NCBI GenBank assembly: GCA_015709715.1
Contig: CP054184.1
Coordinates: forward strand, 558,001-622,000
Direction: 5' to 3'
DNA length: 64,000 nt
Source: Nitrospira sp.
GTDB taxonomy: Bacteria; Nitrospirota; Nitrospiria; Nitrospirales; Nitrospiraceae
Shown piece by piece: positions 48,868 to 57,797 of the stretch. A program made the translations under genes and the position numbers. Every line of letters starts with the position of its first letter. The first letter of the stretch is position 1. Below the pieces are notes generated by a model. The model worked only from the letters and a program-made list of their open reading frames with translations, did not search any database and was not told the origin of the DNA.

Positions 48868-49380
48868 ATGCCTGACCTCTCGATTCCCCGACACATCCTG
48901 GATGAGATCGTGGCCCACGCGCGCGAATTGGCGCCGTTCGAATGTTGCGGGCTGCTGGCCGGCACCGACAAGACGGTCACCCGCCTCTACCGCATCAAGA
49001 ACATCGTCGCCATGGAGGGCGCCGAAAAGCTCTCCACCTTCGATGACAACAAGATCGCGCACCTCGAACGGCTGTCGCCGGAAGAGCGGGCGGAGATCGC
49101 GTTCGTCATGGACATGGAGGATTTTTCCGCCGCCAAAAAAGACATTCGCAAGAACGGACTGGATCTCCAGGTCGTCTACCACTCTCACCCCAAGGACCCG
49201 GCCAGGCCGTCACACACCGACATCAAAATCGCCACGGACTACGAAGAGGTCTGGAGTCGGATCAATCTCCCGGTGCCCGCCTACCTGCTCGTGTCGCTCA
49301 TGCACAGCCCCGCCGCAGACATTCGCACCTATTGGATCACCGGCGGCCAGGTTCGACCGGCCGATGTGCGCATCATCTAG
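48868..49380 (+). CDS. JAMM/MPN+ metalloprotease (Mec-like)
   Basis: Product of 170 residues. Catalytic Glu25 (PFECCGLLAG) and the zinc motif YHSHPKDPARPSHTD (His105, His107, Ser115, Asp118). Mec/QbsD-type enzymes cleave the amino acid or extra residues from the carrier C-terminus. Here the likely jobs are to release cysteine from a carrier-cysteine adduct and to trim the GGGR end of the ThiS-like carrier. The coding order, last in the cluster, supports this. Confidence 0.9.
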   Translation: MPDLSIPRHILDEIVAHARELAPFECCGLLAGTDKTVTRLYRIKNIVAMEGAEKLSTFDDNKIAHLERLSPEERAEIAFVMDMEDFSAAKKDIRKNGLDLQVVYHSHPKDPARPSHTDIKIATDYEEVWSRINLPVPAYLLVSLMHSPAADIRTYWITGGQVRPADVRII

Positions 49381-49474
49381 TCGCGCTGCCCGAGAATTTG
49401 TCGTCGCTCCCCTACCAATCGACCCACGACGATGCCATAATCCGGCTTTGACCTCTCATCGAAGGGAGCGTTCG

Positions 49475-49804
49475 ATGCGATTCGTACTCCTCTTTTGCGT
49501 CTTCATGCTGTTCGGCCCCATCATCGCCACTCCTCCGCAAGCCACCGCCGGAGAAAAAAGTTACTACAGCCCCATCATCTACGTGGATTTCGACAACAAC
49601 CGGATCCTGATCTCGACCTTGGGCTCGGTCTTTTGGGTCGAGGTGCCGGAGGAGGCGCGCCCGCACCTGGAAAAGCTGCCGATCTCAGGATTGGCCGATA
49701 TCGTGGTGGTGGAGCGCGAAGGACAGCCGCCGCTCTTGAAGAGTTGGAAGATCAAATCCGGCGAGTCGACCTGCCTCAACTTCGACGGAAAGACCTGTAA
49801 ATAG
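49475..49804 (+). CDS. Small exported protein
   Basis: Product of 109 residues from ATG 49475, with GAAGGGAG upstream. Signal peptide (residues 2-26, ATAGEK). The mature part, SYYSPIIYVDFDNNRILIST, EVPEEARPHLEKLPISGLAD, reads like a single beta-rich domain and ends with a Cys pair (STCLNFDGKTCK) that can form a disulfide. Function unknown; periplasmic. Confidence 0.65.
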   Translation: MRFVLLFCVFMLFGPIIATPPQATAGEKSYYSPIIYVDFDNNRILISTLGSVFWVEVPEEARPHLEKLPISGLADIVVVEREGQPPLLKSWKIKSGESTCLNFDGKTCK

Positions 49805-49813
49805 CAGCGATCG

Positions 49814-50023
49814 CTATTCCGAACTCCCCAGCATGTCGTCGACGAGAGGACGGTTGATATCGGTGCAGCCCATGCAAATGGTATCGAACAGCGATTCGTG
49901 GTCGGATACGAAGTTCCGCGCATCGACCAGGTTTTCGGCAAACACCTGCTCGTAACAGATGTCGCACAACATCATCAGTCCGCGCGAGACGGACACTGTT
50001 TTCCGACCTGCACTCCCCGCCAT
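49814..50023 (-). CDS. Small protein with CxxC pairs
   Basis: Product of 69 residues starting MAGSAGRKTVSVSRGLMMLC. CDIC (20-23) and CMGC (about 50-53) could form a zinc site. A helix between them (ENLVDARNFVSDHESLFDT). Part of a group of short zinc-ribbon genes ahead of the ABC exporter. Confidence 0.6.
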   Translation of the reverse strand: MAGSAGRKTVSVSRGLMMLCDICYEQVFAENLVDARNFVSDHESLFDTICMGCTDINRPLVDDMLGSSE

Positions 50024-50068
50024 GATGGATTCCCTTTCCTCTATCATTCTTCGGTGCGCACAGCCGCG

Positions 50069-50263
50069 CTACACCGATCCCTTTTGCCGAGCCACCCAGA
50101 AGTCTTCGGTCTCCAAGTCGATGCCGCAGTCCGGACATTCATAAGGCTGGTCCGGCTGGGGAATGGTCAACTCGTTTTTCAGCAGCCGTCCGCGGCACAC
50201 ATGGTAAAACCGGCCGCGTGCATCTTCGGTATCCAATGGATCATGTTCGTACACCAGCACCAT
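50069..50263 (-). CDS. Small zinc-ribbon protein
   Basis: Product of 64 residues: MVLVYEHDPLDTEDARGRFY, then a single-Cys region (HVCRG) and ECPDCGIDL. The CPDC pair with an upstream Cys and His suggests zinc binding. The next gene begins 45 bp downstream. Function unknown. Confidence 0.6.
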   Translation of the reverse strand: MVLVYEHDPLDTEDARGRFYHVCRGRLLKNELTIPQPDQPYECPDCGIDLETEDFWVARQKGSV

Positions 50264-50304
50264 GACATCGTTCCTTCCTAACAGGAGCCAACCAGGCCGA
50301 TCGG

Positions 50305-52083
50305 TTATATCTTGAACTGCGCCTCATAAAGCCCCGCATAGACCCCGCCCCGGCGCATGAGGGCATCATGCACACCCTCTTCGACGATGGTTCCATGCTC
50401 CACCACGACGATGCGGTCCACGTCGTGTAACGTCGCTAAACGATGTGCGATGATGAACGTGGTGCGCCCCTTGGTCAGATCATTCAGCGCCTCGCGGATC
50501 TTCACCTCCGTTTCCGTATCGATGTTGGAGGTGGCCTCGTCGAAGATCACGATGGGAGGGTCCCGCAAGAGCACACGCGCGATCGACACCCGCTGTTTCT
50601 GACCGACCGACAATTTGACTCCGCGTTCGCCGATCCAGGTGTCGTACCCATCGGGAAGACGCGAAATGAACTCGTGTGCGCGCGCGGCTCGAGCCGCCGC
50701 TTCGACCCGCTCGTGCCCCGCCGACAGGTCGCTGTACAGGATATTTTGCCGCACCGTGCCGTTGAAGAGAAAGGGTTCCTGCTGCACCAGACCGATCTGA
50801 TTCCGAAGAAAGGCCAGCGGCAGGTCACGCACATCCTGCCCGTCCACCAACAGGGCCCCGCTTCGCACATCGTAGAAACGCATCAGCAACTTCAGCATCG
50901 ACGTCTTGCCGGCGCCGCTCGGGCCGACCAAAGCGATCCGTTCGCCCGGCTGAACGGAGAGATTCACCTCGTTCAACACGAGGGCGTCGGGCCGATAGCC
51001 GAACGTCACATGGCGATATTCCACCACTCCCCGTAGCCGCTCGACCGGACGGACCGCACCGGGTCGCTCCTCGACGTCAGGTTTCGTATCGATAATTTCA
51101 AAAACCCGGTCGCTCGCCGCCAGGGCGTGCTGCAACATGTGGTTCAAGGAATGGATCTCATTGATCGGCGTGTAAAACAGCGTGAGGTAGGAGAGAAACA
51201 TCACGAGTTGCCCGACGGTCAGCTGACCGGTCAGCACTTCGCCGGCTCCGTACCAGAGGATGAGCACCGTCCCAGTGCTCCCCGCGAACACCATCCCTGG
51301 CCAGTACCAGGACCAGAGATACATGGCCTTCAGACTGTTCTGGCTGTAGGCCTGGCTGAGGGTCTCGAACCGCTGCCGCTCATAGGCATGTTGATTGAAT
51401 CCGATGGTTTCCTTGATGCCGGACAGCGCATCCTGCAGATAGGCGTTCAGGTCGGCCACACTCTTGCGGATTTGATGGTAGTACGCATGGACGCGTCTGG
51501 TAAACCAGACAGCACAGGCCGCCAAAATCGGGATCGGCAAGAGGGAGAGCAGCGCCAACTTCCAGTTCAGCGTAAACAGCATGATCGTAATGCCGATCAG
51601 GGTCAAGGAAGCGGTAAGCAACCCCTCCAGCCCATCCACGAAGATCCGTTCGACATGCTCCGTATCGCTGGTGACGCGCGTCATGATCTCGCCGGTGGAG
51701 CGATTTTCGAAGTAACTCAACGAGAGGCGTTGGAGCGCCCCGAACACCTGCATGCGGAGGGCGTGGACCGCCTTTTGTTCCAGATTGTTGTTGAACCGCA
51801 CCCGCATGGAACTGGCGAGATTGCGCAGGACATACGCCCCGAGCAGAGCCGTCAAGACCCAAGGCAGCAGGTCCGGCTGTTTGGCCTGAATGACATCGTC
51901 GATGACGACCTTCACGAGGTAGGGCGGCACCAATTCCAGCGCCGTGGCAAGCCCGGCGCAGACGAACGTCACCACCGCCAGCAGCCGGAACGGCTTGAGG
52001 TAAGACAGGACGCGCAGAAGAGAGTTCACAACGATTCGGCGACGCGGATGGATCAGATGACGCTGGCCGGTTCCTTTTGCCAA
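50305..52083 (-). CDS. ABC exporter, fused permease-ATPase (MsbA-like)
   Basis: Product of 592 residues (an alternative GTG at 52029 removes 18). Six transmembrane helices (about 30-325), then an ABC domain: Walker [11 protein letters not shown]-loop LVQQEPF, signature LSVGQKQRVSIARVLL, Walker B IVIFDEATSN, H-loop IIAHRL. Half-transporters of this kind work as homodimers and export lipid, peptides or drugs; the substrate is not evident. It overlaps peptide deformylase by up to 31 bp on the same strand. Confidence 0.9.
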   Translation of the reverse strand: MAKGTGQRHLIHPRRRIVVNSLLRVLSYLKPFRLLAVVTFVCAGLATALELVPPYLVKVVIDDVIQAKQPDLLPWVLTALLGAYVLRNLASSMRVRFNNNLEQKAVHALRMQVFGALQRLSLSYFENRSTGEIMTRVTSDTEHVERIFVDGLEGLLTASLTLIGITIMLFTLNWKLALLSLLPIPILAACAVWFTRRVHAYYHQIRKSVADLNAYLQDALSGIKETIGFNQHAYERQRFETLSQAYSQNSLKAMYLWSWYWPGMVFAGSTGTVLILWYGAGEVLTGQLTVGQLVMFLSYLTLFYTPINEIHSLNHMLQHALAASDRVFEIIDTKPDVEERPGAVRPVERLRGVVEYRHVTFGYRPDALVLNEVNLSVQPGERIALVGPSGAGKTSMLKLLMRFYDVRSGALLVDGQDVRDLPLAFLRNQIGLVQQEPFLFNGTVRQNILYSDLSAGHERVEAAARAARAHEFISRLPDGYDTWIGERGVKLSVGQKQRVSIARVLLRDPPIVIFDEATSNIDTETEVKIREALNDLTKGRTTFIIAHRLATLHDVDRIVVVEHGTIVEEGVHDALMRRGGVYAGLYEAQFKI

Positions 52084-52583
52084 TACTTCTGAAACTCCTC
52101 CATCTGGGTCAGGGTGGAGAAATCGCTCATGCGATCCAGGAAGACCTTCCCGATGAGGTGATCGAGTTCATGCTGAATGCAGACGGCATAGAGCCCACCC
52201 GCCTCGAAATCCAGCTGGTTGCCGTGGCGGTCCAGTCCCGTCACCCGTACGGTGGAAGGCCTGGTGACCTTGCCGCGCAGACCGTCGACACTTAAACACC
52301 CCTCCCAATTCTCCACCTGAGTCGGGCCGTAAAACACGATGGTCGGATTGATCAGCACCGTCTGCGGAAAGCCTCCCTCGCCGGGACAGTCCATGACCAC
52401 GAGTTGAATGGAGCGCCCCACCTGCGGAGCGGCCAAGCCGATCCCTGGCTCGTCGTACATGGTTTCAAACATGTCATCGATCAATTGTTGAAAGGCCGGT
52501 TTTTTTATCTCGCTTGGATTCACCGGCGACGACTGTTGCCGGAGAATCGGATTACCCAGCTTCGTTATTTTGAGTATCGCCAT
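52053..52583 (-). CDS. def: Peptide deformylase
   Basis: Product of 176 residues. Removes the formyl group from nascent proteins. Motifs: GIGLAAPQVG (47-56), EGCLS with Cys96, and QHELDH (His138, Glu139, His142) binding the catalytic metal. The terminal helix (TLTQMEEFQKYWQKE) and full length are normal. The start is at 52583, MAILKITKLG; the longer frame is noise. No fmt gene is next to it. Confidence 0.95.
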   Translation of the reverse strand: MAILKITKLGNPILRQQSSPVNPSEIKKPAFQQLIDDMFETMYDEPGIGLAAPQVGRSIQLVVMDCPGEGGFPQTVLINPTIVFYGPTQVENWEGCLSVDGLRGKVTRPSTVRVTGLDRHGNQLDFEAGGLYAVCIQHELDHLIGKVFLDRMSDFSTLTQMEEFQKYWQKEPASVI

Positions 52584-52681
52584 CGTACACCCTTTATGTG
52601 ATCCCGCAGTGAGCCATAGCGGCTCCACGGTCTACTATTGTACCTACCACGGCCTCTAGAACCGGCGCAACGCACCAGGCC

Positions 52682-53491
52682 TCAGGAGGGCCGCTTGCGC
52701 ACCCTGGATTCCGGCAGTTCAAAGCTGTCCTTCGAGACATTCCACCATTCCGCCCACTCTTGGGCCCAGGCCTGCCGATCCTGTTTGTTGGAGGCGTCCC
52801 AATCATGGGAATCCGTTTCGTGCCTGGTCAAGAGCCAGAGGGATTGCACGGCGGACAGGGCCACATACCGCTCCTCATCCGCCACCAAATCGATGAGCGG
52901 CTGCACCACGTCTTTGTGACGGATATACCGCGCCTCGAAGGCCGCGGCCTTTCGAATCGTCGGGTTGCCGTCCTTCACCAACACGCCGATCGTACTCGCG
53001 ACCTGCAGCGGATCCAACCGCACGGCCACCCGCAGCGCATGCTCCCGAATCCGCGGAATTTCATCAGCCTGTTTTGCCCTCTCCAGCAAAGCGGGCACCG
53101 CGGCAGGTGACTTCATCATCGAGAGGGTCTCAATGGCGTTGTAGCGGATTCTGGAGCCCGGCATCGTGAGCGCCTTCGTCACGACCGGCAACACGGAATC
53201 GCCCAGATGGACAAACTCGCCCATGGCCCAAAATTCCTGCCTGCCCTCCAACAGCGGCAGGAGTGCTTCGGCGCGCTGCAATTCTTCCGGCGTCAAGGCC
53301 TTGGTATTCGGAGCGACCGACACATCCGGTACGGGTTCGGATTTTGGAGGCGCCTCGTAGGGCATCTGCACCGGCCACACGCCCGCCTCCGCCCAAGCCT
53401 GTCCCAGCAGACTGCCGACCAATCCCATGAGCGCCAACCCACACCACACCGCCCGACCGATCACCCCTTGTTGCCATCGCGCCATGATCAT
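52682..53491 (-). CDS. Exported HEAT-repeat protein
   Basis: Product of 269 residues (or 267 from Met3). Signal peptide (about 12-34, ending GQAWA). The mature part has HEAT-like helical pairs: VLPVVTKALTMPGSRIRYNA, VPALLERAKQADEIPRIREH, ALRVAVRLDPLQVASTIGVL and DVVQPLIDLVADEERYVALS. Such proteins act as binding platforms. It lies 26 bp downstream of the RND pump gene, so it may be an accessory of the efflux operon. Confidence 0.75.
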   Translation of the reverse strand: MIMARWQQGVIGRAVWCGLALMGLVGSLLGQAWAEAGVWPVQMPYEAPPKSEPVPDVSVAPNTKALTPEELQRAEALLPLLEGRQEFWAMGEFVHLGDSVLPVVTKALTMPGSRIRYNAIETLSMMKSPAAVPALLERAKQADEIPRIREHALRVAVRLDPLQVASTIGVLVKDGNPTIRKAAAFEARYIRHKDVVQPLIDLVADEERYVALSAVQSLWLLTRHETDSHDWDASNKQDRQAWAQEWAEWWNVSKDSFELPESRVRKRPS

Positions 53492-53516
53492 GACCTTCCT
53501 CTCGAACTCCTCTGCT

Positions 53517-56500
53517 TCATTGTTGGACCGTCGGTCCGTCCTCACCCTCCGGCGAACGCTCGACCGCCCGCCGTCGATGGACCACCTCGTACAGAACCGG
53601 CAGCACCACAAGGATCAACACCGCCGCGGTGAGCATCCCGCCTACCACCACTCTGGCCAAGGGCTTTTGGGCCTGCGAACCGATTCCCGTCGCGAGGGCG
53701 GCCGGCAAGAGCCCGATGGCCGCCGCCAGGGTCGCCATCAAGATCGGCCGCATCTGCACGTCGGCCCCCTTCAGAATCGCGTCCCGTAGGTCGGCACCGC
53801 CCCGCCGCAAGTCCTCGATACGTGAGATTAACAGGACTCCGCCAAGAATCGCTACTCCCAGCGTCGAGATCACGCCCACGGCGGCGGAAATGCTGAAGTT
53901 GGTCCCGGTCAAGACGAGCGAAAAGATGCCCCCGATGAGGGCGAACGGCACGGTCACCAGCACCAGCAGCGCGTTGGTGACGGAGTTGAACGTCGTGTAG
54001 AGGAGAAAGAGGATGATCACCAGGCTGACCGGGACGATCATGGTCAGTCGCTTCTGCTCGCTGGTCAACTGGTCGTATTGACCGGCCCATTCGAGCCGAT
54101 ACCGCTCCGGTAACGTGACCTGCGCCTGCATCTTCTTCTGCGCTTCTTGCACGGTGCTTTCCAAATCGCGGTCGCGGACGCTGAACTTGATCGGGATGTA
54201 CCGTTCGTTGTTTTCCCGGTAGATGATGAAGGCGCCGGTGTGGGTTTTGATCGTCGCCACCTGCTTCAGCGGGATACGGGCGCCATTGGGGGTGTTCACG
54301 AGAATGTTGCCGATCGCCTCGGCGTCCCGCCGAAACTCCGGCAGAAACCGAACCACCAGGTCGAACAACCGTTCGCCCTCGAAGACCTGCGTCACCCCTT
54401 GCCCGCCCACCGCCGCCTGCACCACGGCATTCACGTCCGAAACGCGCAGCCCGTAGCGGGCACTCGCCTCGCGATCGACCTGAATCAAGAGGTTGGGCTG
54501 GCCCACCAGCCGAAAGACGCCCAGGTCCTTCACGCCCCGCACGCCCTTCATCACCGACTCGATCTCGACCGCCTTCGCCTCCATCGTCTTCAAGTCCGTG
54601 CCGAACAACTTGATGGAGTTCTCGCCCTTGACCCCCGACATAGCCTCTTCGACGTTGTCTTGAATGACCTGGGAAAAGTTGAAGATGACGCCTGGAATCC
54701 CCTTGAGCCGCGACTCGATTTCCTCCACGAGCCCGTCTTTGTCCAGTCCTGGCCGCCAGTCTTTCCGGGGCTTCAAGTTGGCCAGGAATTCGGCGTTGAA
54801 GAAGCTGGTGGGATCGGTCCCGTCATCCGGGCGACCGAGTTGCGAGACGATGGTAACCACTTCAGGCGACTTCCGGAACAGCTGGCGAATCTCTCCCGTC
54901 AGCCGTGCCGCCTCGTCGAACGAAATGTCCACCGGCATCGTGGCCCGCACCCACAAGTTGCCTTCCTCCAGGGCCGGCATGAATTCACCGCCGAGGAACT
55001 GCAGCGCGCCGAACGCCGTCACCAGCAGCACCAACGATGCGCCGATGACCATCTTGTTATGGTTCAAGGCCCAGCGCAAGACGGCCAGGTAGGTCCGGCG
55101 GATCACGCTGACGAAGGCCGTGTCTCGTTCTCGAACGACTCCCGTCAGCAGTAACGAACAAAGGACCGGTGCCAGCGATACGGCCATGAGCAACGCGCCG
55201 AACAGCGCAAAGCCGTAGGTGATCGACATGGGCGCAAAGATCTTCCCCGGCACGCCCGTCATCGTGAAGAGCGGAATGAACGCCACCACGATGATGGCCG
55301 TCGAAAAGAAAATCGGCTGCCCGACCTGGCGGGCGGCGCGCACGATCTGCTGGGGTACGGTCACGCCGATCCGCCGCTCATGCGCGAGGTGAAAGAAGAT
55401 GCTCTCTACCATGACCAAGGTCGCATCCACGATGATCCCGAAGTCGATGGCGCCGAGCGAAATCAGGTTGGCGGACTGGCCGATCAGCACCATCATCGTG
55501 AAGGTGAAGAGCAGCGACATCGGAATCGTGAGCGCCACGATGATCGACGCGCGCAGGTGTCCGAGAAACACAAAGAGGATCACAAACACCAAGACCATGC
55601 CGCTGATCAAGATGTCGGTCACGGTTTCCACCGTGGTGTGGATCAACGCGGTGCGGTCGTAGAAGGTCTTGATCTTCACCCCTTCGGGCAACTTCCACTT
55701 GTTCAACTCCTCGACCTTCTCCCGCACCTGGTCCAAGACCGAAAGCGCCTTGTACCCCCGCTGCAGGAGCACCACCCCTTCGACCACGTCGTCCTCGTCG
55801 TCGATGCCGACCTTGCCCAACCGCACCCGGTGGCCGACCGACACGGTCCCCAACGTCTTGACGAAGATCGGCGTGCCCTCCTTCTCCGCCACCATGACGT
55901 TCTCGATGTCTTCGAGTCCGTTGATGAGTCCGAGCCCGCGGATGTTGTAGTTCTGCGCCCCCACCGTGAGGTAGTTGCCGCCGACGTTGGCGTTGCTGTT
56001 GGTCAAGGCCTCCATGACCTGCGCCAGGCTGACTTCGTAACTGATCAACTTCCCCGGATCGATATCGACGTGGTACTCCCTGGTCGTCCCGCCGAACGCG
56101 GTCACGTCGATGATGCCGGGCACCCGCCGGAATTCCCGTCGTACCTGCCAATCCTGAATCGTCTTGAGATCGGTCAGGCTGGTCTTGCCGTCGCCTGCCA
56201 GCTGGTACCGATAGATCTCCGCGATCGCCCACCAAGGCGAGAGGGTCGGTTGCACATTCTGCGGCAAGGTGATGGTCGCCAGTCGGTTCACGACTTCCTG
56301 CCGGTCGAAGAAATATTGCGTGTCGAAGTCGAAGTAGACCTTGATGTCGCTCAAACCGAAGATGGAGAGGGAGCGGATATCGGTGAGGCCGGGAATGCCG
56401 TTCAGTGCGACTTCGATGGGAATGGTGATTTGGCGCTCGATTTCTTCAGCCGACCACCCCGGAAACTGCGTGATCACCTCGACCATCGGGGGCGACGGAT

Positions 56501-56621
56501 CTGGATAGGCCACGATGTCGAGCTGCTGGAAAGCGTAGAGCCCACCGAACAGGAGACTGAAGCCGAGGGCACAGATCAGAAAGCGCTGTACCAGGGAGAG
56601 TTCGACGATTCGAACGATCAT
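53517..56621 (-). CDS. RND heavy-metal efflux pump (CzcA/CusA family)
   Basis: Product of 1034 residues, normal for HME-RND pumps. Twelve transmembrane helices, two large periplasmic loops, and the TM4 motif DFGIIVDATLVMVES (charged Asp pair typical of metal exporters). The start IVRIVELSLVQRFLICALG and PPMVEVITQFPGWSAEEIERQ are family hallmarks. It pumps divalent or monovalent metal ions outward with proton energy. Metal choice is not obvious. The CusA methionine pattern was not verified. Confidence 0.93.
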   Translation of the reverse strand: MIVRIVELSLVQRFLICALGFSLLFGGLYAFQQLDIVAYPDPSPPMVEVITQFPGWSAEEIERQITIPIEVALNGIPGLTDIRSLSIFGLSDIKVYFDFDTQYFFDRQEVVNRLATITLPQNVQPTLSPWWAIAEIYRYQLAGDGKTSLTDLKTIQDWQVRREFRRVPGIIDVTAFGGTTREYHVDIDPGKLISYEVSLAQVMEALTNSNANVGGNYLTVGAQNYNIRGLGLINGLEDIENVMVAEKEGTPIFVKTLGTVSVGHRVRLGKVGIDDEDDVVEGVVLLQRGYKALSVLDQVREKVEELNKWKLPEGVKIKTFYDRTALIHTTVETVTDILISGMVLVFVILFVFLGHLRASIIVALTIPMSLLFTFTMMVLIGQSANLISLGAIDFGIIVDATLVMVESIFFHLAHERRIGVTVPQQIVRAARQVGQPIFFSTAIIVVAFIPLFTMTGVPGKIFAPMSITYGFALFGALLMAVSLAPVLCSLLLTGVVRERDTAFVSVIRRTYLAVLRWALNHNKMVIGASLVLLVTAFGALQFLGGEFMPALEEGNLWVRATMPVDISFDEAARLTGEIRQLFRKSPEVVTIVSQLGRPDDGTDPTSFFNAEFLANLKPRKDWRPGLDKDGLVEEIESRLKGIPGVIFNFSQVIQDNVEEAMSGVKGENSIKLFGTDLKTMEAKAVEIESVMKGVRGVKDLGVFRLVGQPNLLIQVDREASARYGLRVSDVNAVVQAAVGGQGVTQVFEGERLFDLVVRFLPEFRRDAEAIGNILVNTPNGARIPLKQVATIKTHTGAFIIYRENNERYIPIKFSVRDRDLESTVQEAQKKMQAQVTLPERYRLEWAGQYDQLTSEQKRLTMIVPVSLVIILFLLYTTFNSVTNALLVLVTVPFALIGGIFSLVLTGTNFSISAAVGVISTLGVAILGGVLLISRIEDLRRGGADLRDAILKGADVQMRPILMATLAAAIGLLPAALATGIGSQAQKPLARVVVGGMLTAAVLILVVLPVLYEVVHRRRAVERSPEGEDGPTVQQ

Positions 56622-56651
56622 CGTCCGGAAGGACCTCTCCTGCTCATCGAT

Positions 56652-57797
56652 TCACCCCTTCACCTCCTGGCCCTTCACGAGCACGGCGCCTTTAATCACG
56701 ATGCGCTGGCCTGAGGTGAGGCCTTCGAGGATGCGGACCTGATCGCTCGACACGTTGGACACCATGACCTCTCGTTTCGCGTACCGGTCTGGCGCTTCCA
56801 CCACATAGACGAAATGTTTCCCGTCGATCTCCACGACCGCCTCCTTAGGAATGGTCAGGAAGGGTGTGGCATCGCCGATGTCCAGGCGTAACCGCGCGAA
56901 CATCTCGGGTTTCAGCCGTTGATCCTGGTTATCGACCCAGGCGCGGACCTTGATCGTCCGCGTGTTCGGATCGACCACATCCCCGATCGACGCGACGACT
57001 GAGGCGAAATCCGTTCCGGGGTAGGCCTCGACGTTGATGCGGCCGACCTGGCTGACCTTGACTAGCGCCAAGTCCCGTTCGTATACGTCCGCCACGACCT
57101 GCAAGCGATCCAGATCCGCCACCGTGAACAACACCTGGCTGGCATCGCTGCCCACGGACTGTCCCGGCGTCACCATCCGTTCGACCACGGTCCCCGTGAG
57201 CGGACTTTTCATTTCAAATCGGGACGTGATCCGCTGTTGCGCCAGGGGTTTTTCTAATTCGGCAGCGGGAATCCGCAACGATAACAGGCGCTCCTTGGCT
57301 CGTCGGAACTCGGCTCGTGCCTTGATCAAATCATTCTCGGCCTGCTTGAGGTCCTTGAGCGCGAGGGCTTTCGTCGCATACAACTCTTTGGCCAGTTCCT
57401 GCGCCCGGGTCGAGTATTCCAGCTCCGACGCTTCCTTCACGAATTCCGAGTAGGCCGCTGTGATGTCGGGACTGTCGATGACGAGCAACGTGGCCCCGGC
57501 TTGCACCCGATCCCCCAACTTGGCCCGCACTTCGACCACCCGTCCTTGCAAGGGCGACGAAATCTTCGAATAGCGATCTTCGCCGTAGGCGATCTTGCCG
57601 ACCAACACGAGTTCCGGCTGCACCGGCTTGTAGCTCACCACCGCCGTCTCGATTTGCCCTGGAGCCGGCGCCGTATCAGGTTGAGCCGGGCTCGCGGCCG
57701 TCGAAGGCGCAGGCGCGGCCGGTTCCTGCGTCTGGCTGCAGGCGCTCAGGAGCAGGCCACAGGTGAACCACAGGAGGCACCTTGTCGTGCCGATCAC
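56652..57797 (-). CDS. Efflux periplasmic adaptor lipoprotein (CzcB/CusB-like)
   Basis: Product of 381 residues. Lipobox LLLSAC at residues 15-20, an Ala/Pro linker, then the membrane-fusion fold: GRVVEVRAKLGDRVQAGATL, an alpha-hairpin (about 105-180), SPLTGTVVERMVTPGQSVGS, and a beta-barrel with VDPNTRTIKVRAWVDNQDQ. It links the inner-membrane pump to the outer channel. The start overlaps the preceding gene as ATGA, and the 30-bp gap to the pump indicates one operon. Confidence 0.92.
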   Translation of the reverse strand: MIGTTRCLLWFTCGLLLSACSQTQEPAAPAPSTAASPAQPDTAPAPGQIETAVVSYKPVQPELVLVGKIAYGEDRYSKISSPLQGRVVEVRAKLGDRVQAGATLLVIDSPDITAAYSEFVKEASELEYSTRAQELAKELYATKALALKDLKQAENDLIKARAEFRRAKERLLSLRIPAAELEKPLAQQRITSRFEMKSPLTGTVVERMVTPGQSVGSDASQVLFTVADLDRLQVVADVYERDLALVKVSQVGRINVEAYPGTDFASVVASIGDVVDPNTRTIKVRAWVDNQDQRLKPEMFARLRLDIGDATPFLTIPKEAVVEIDGKHFVYVVEAPDRYAKREVMVSNVSSDQVRILEGLTSGQRIVIKGAVLVKGQEVKG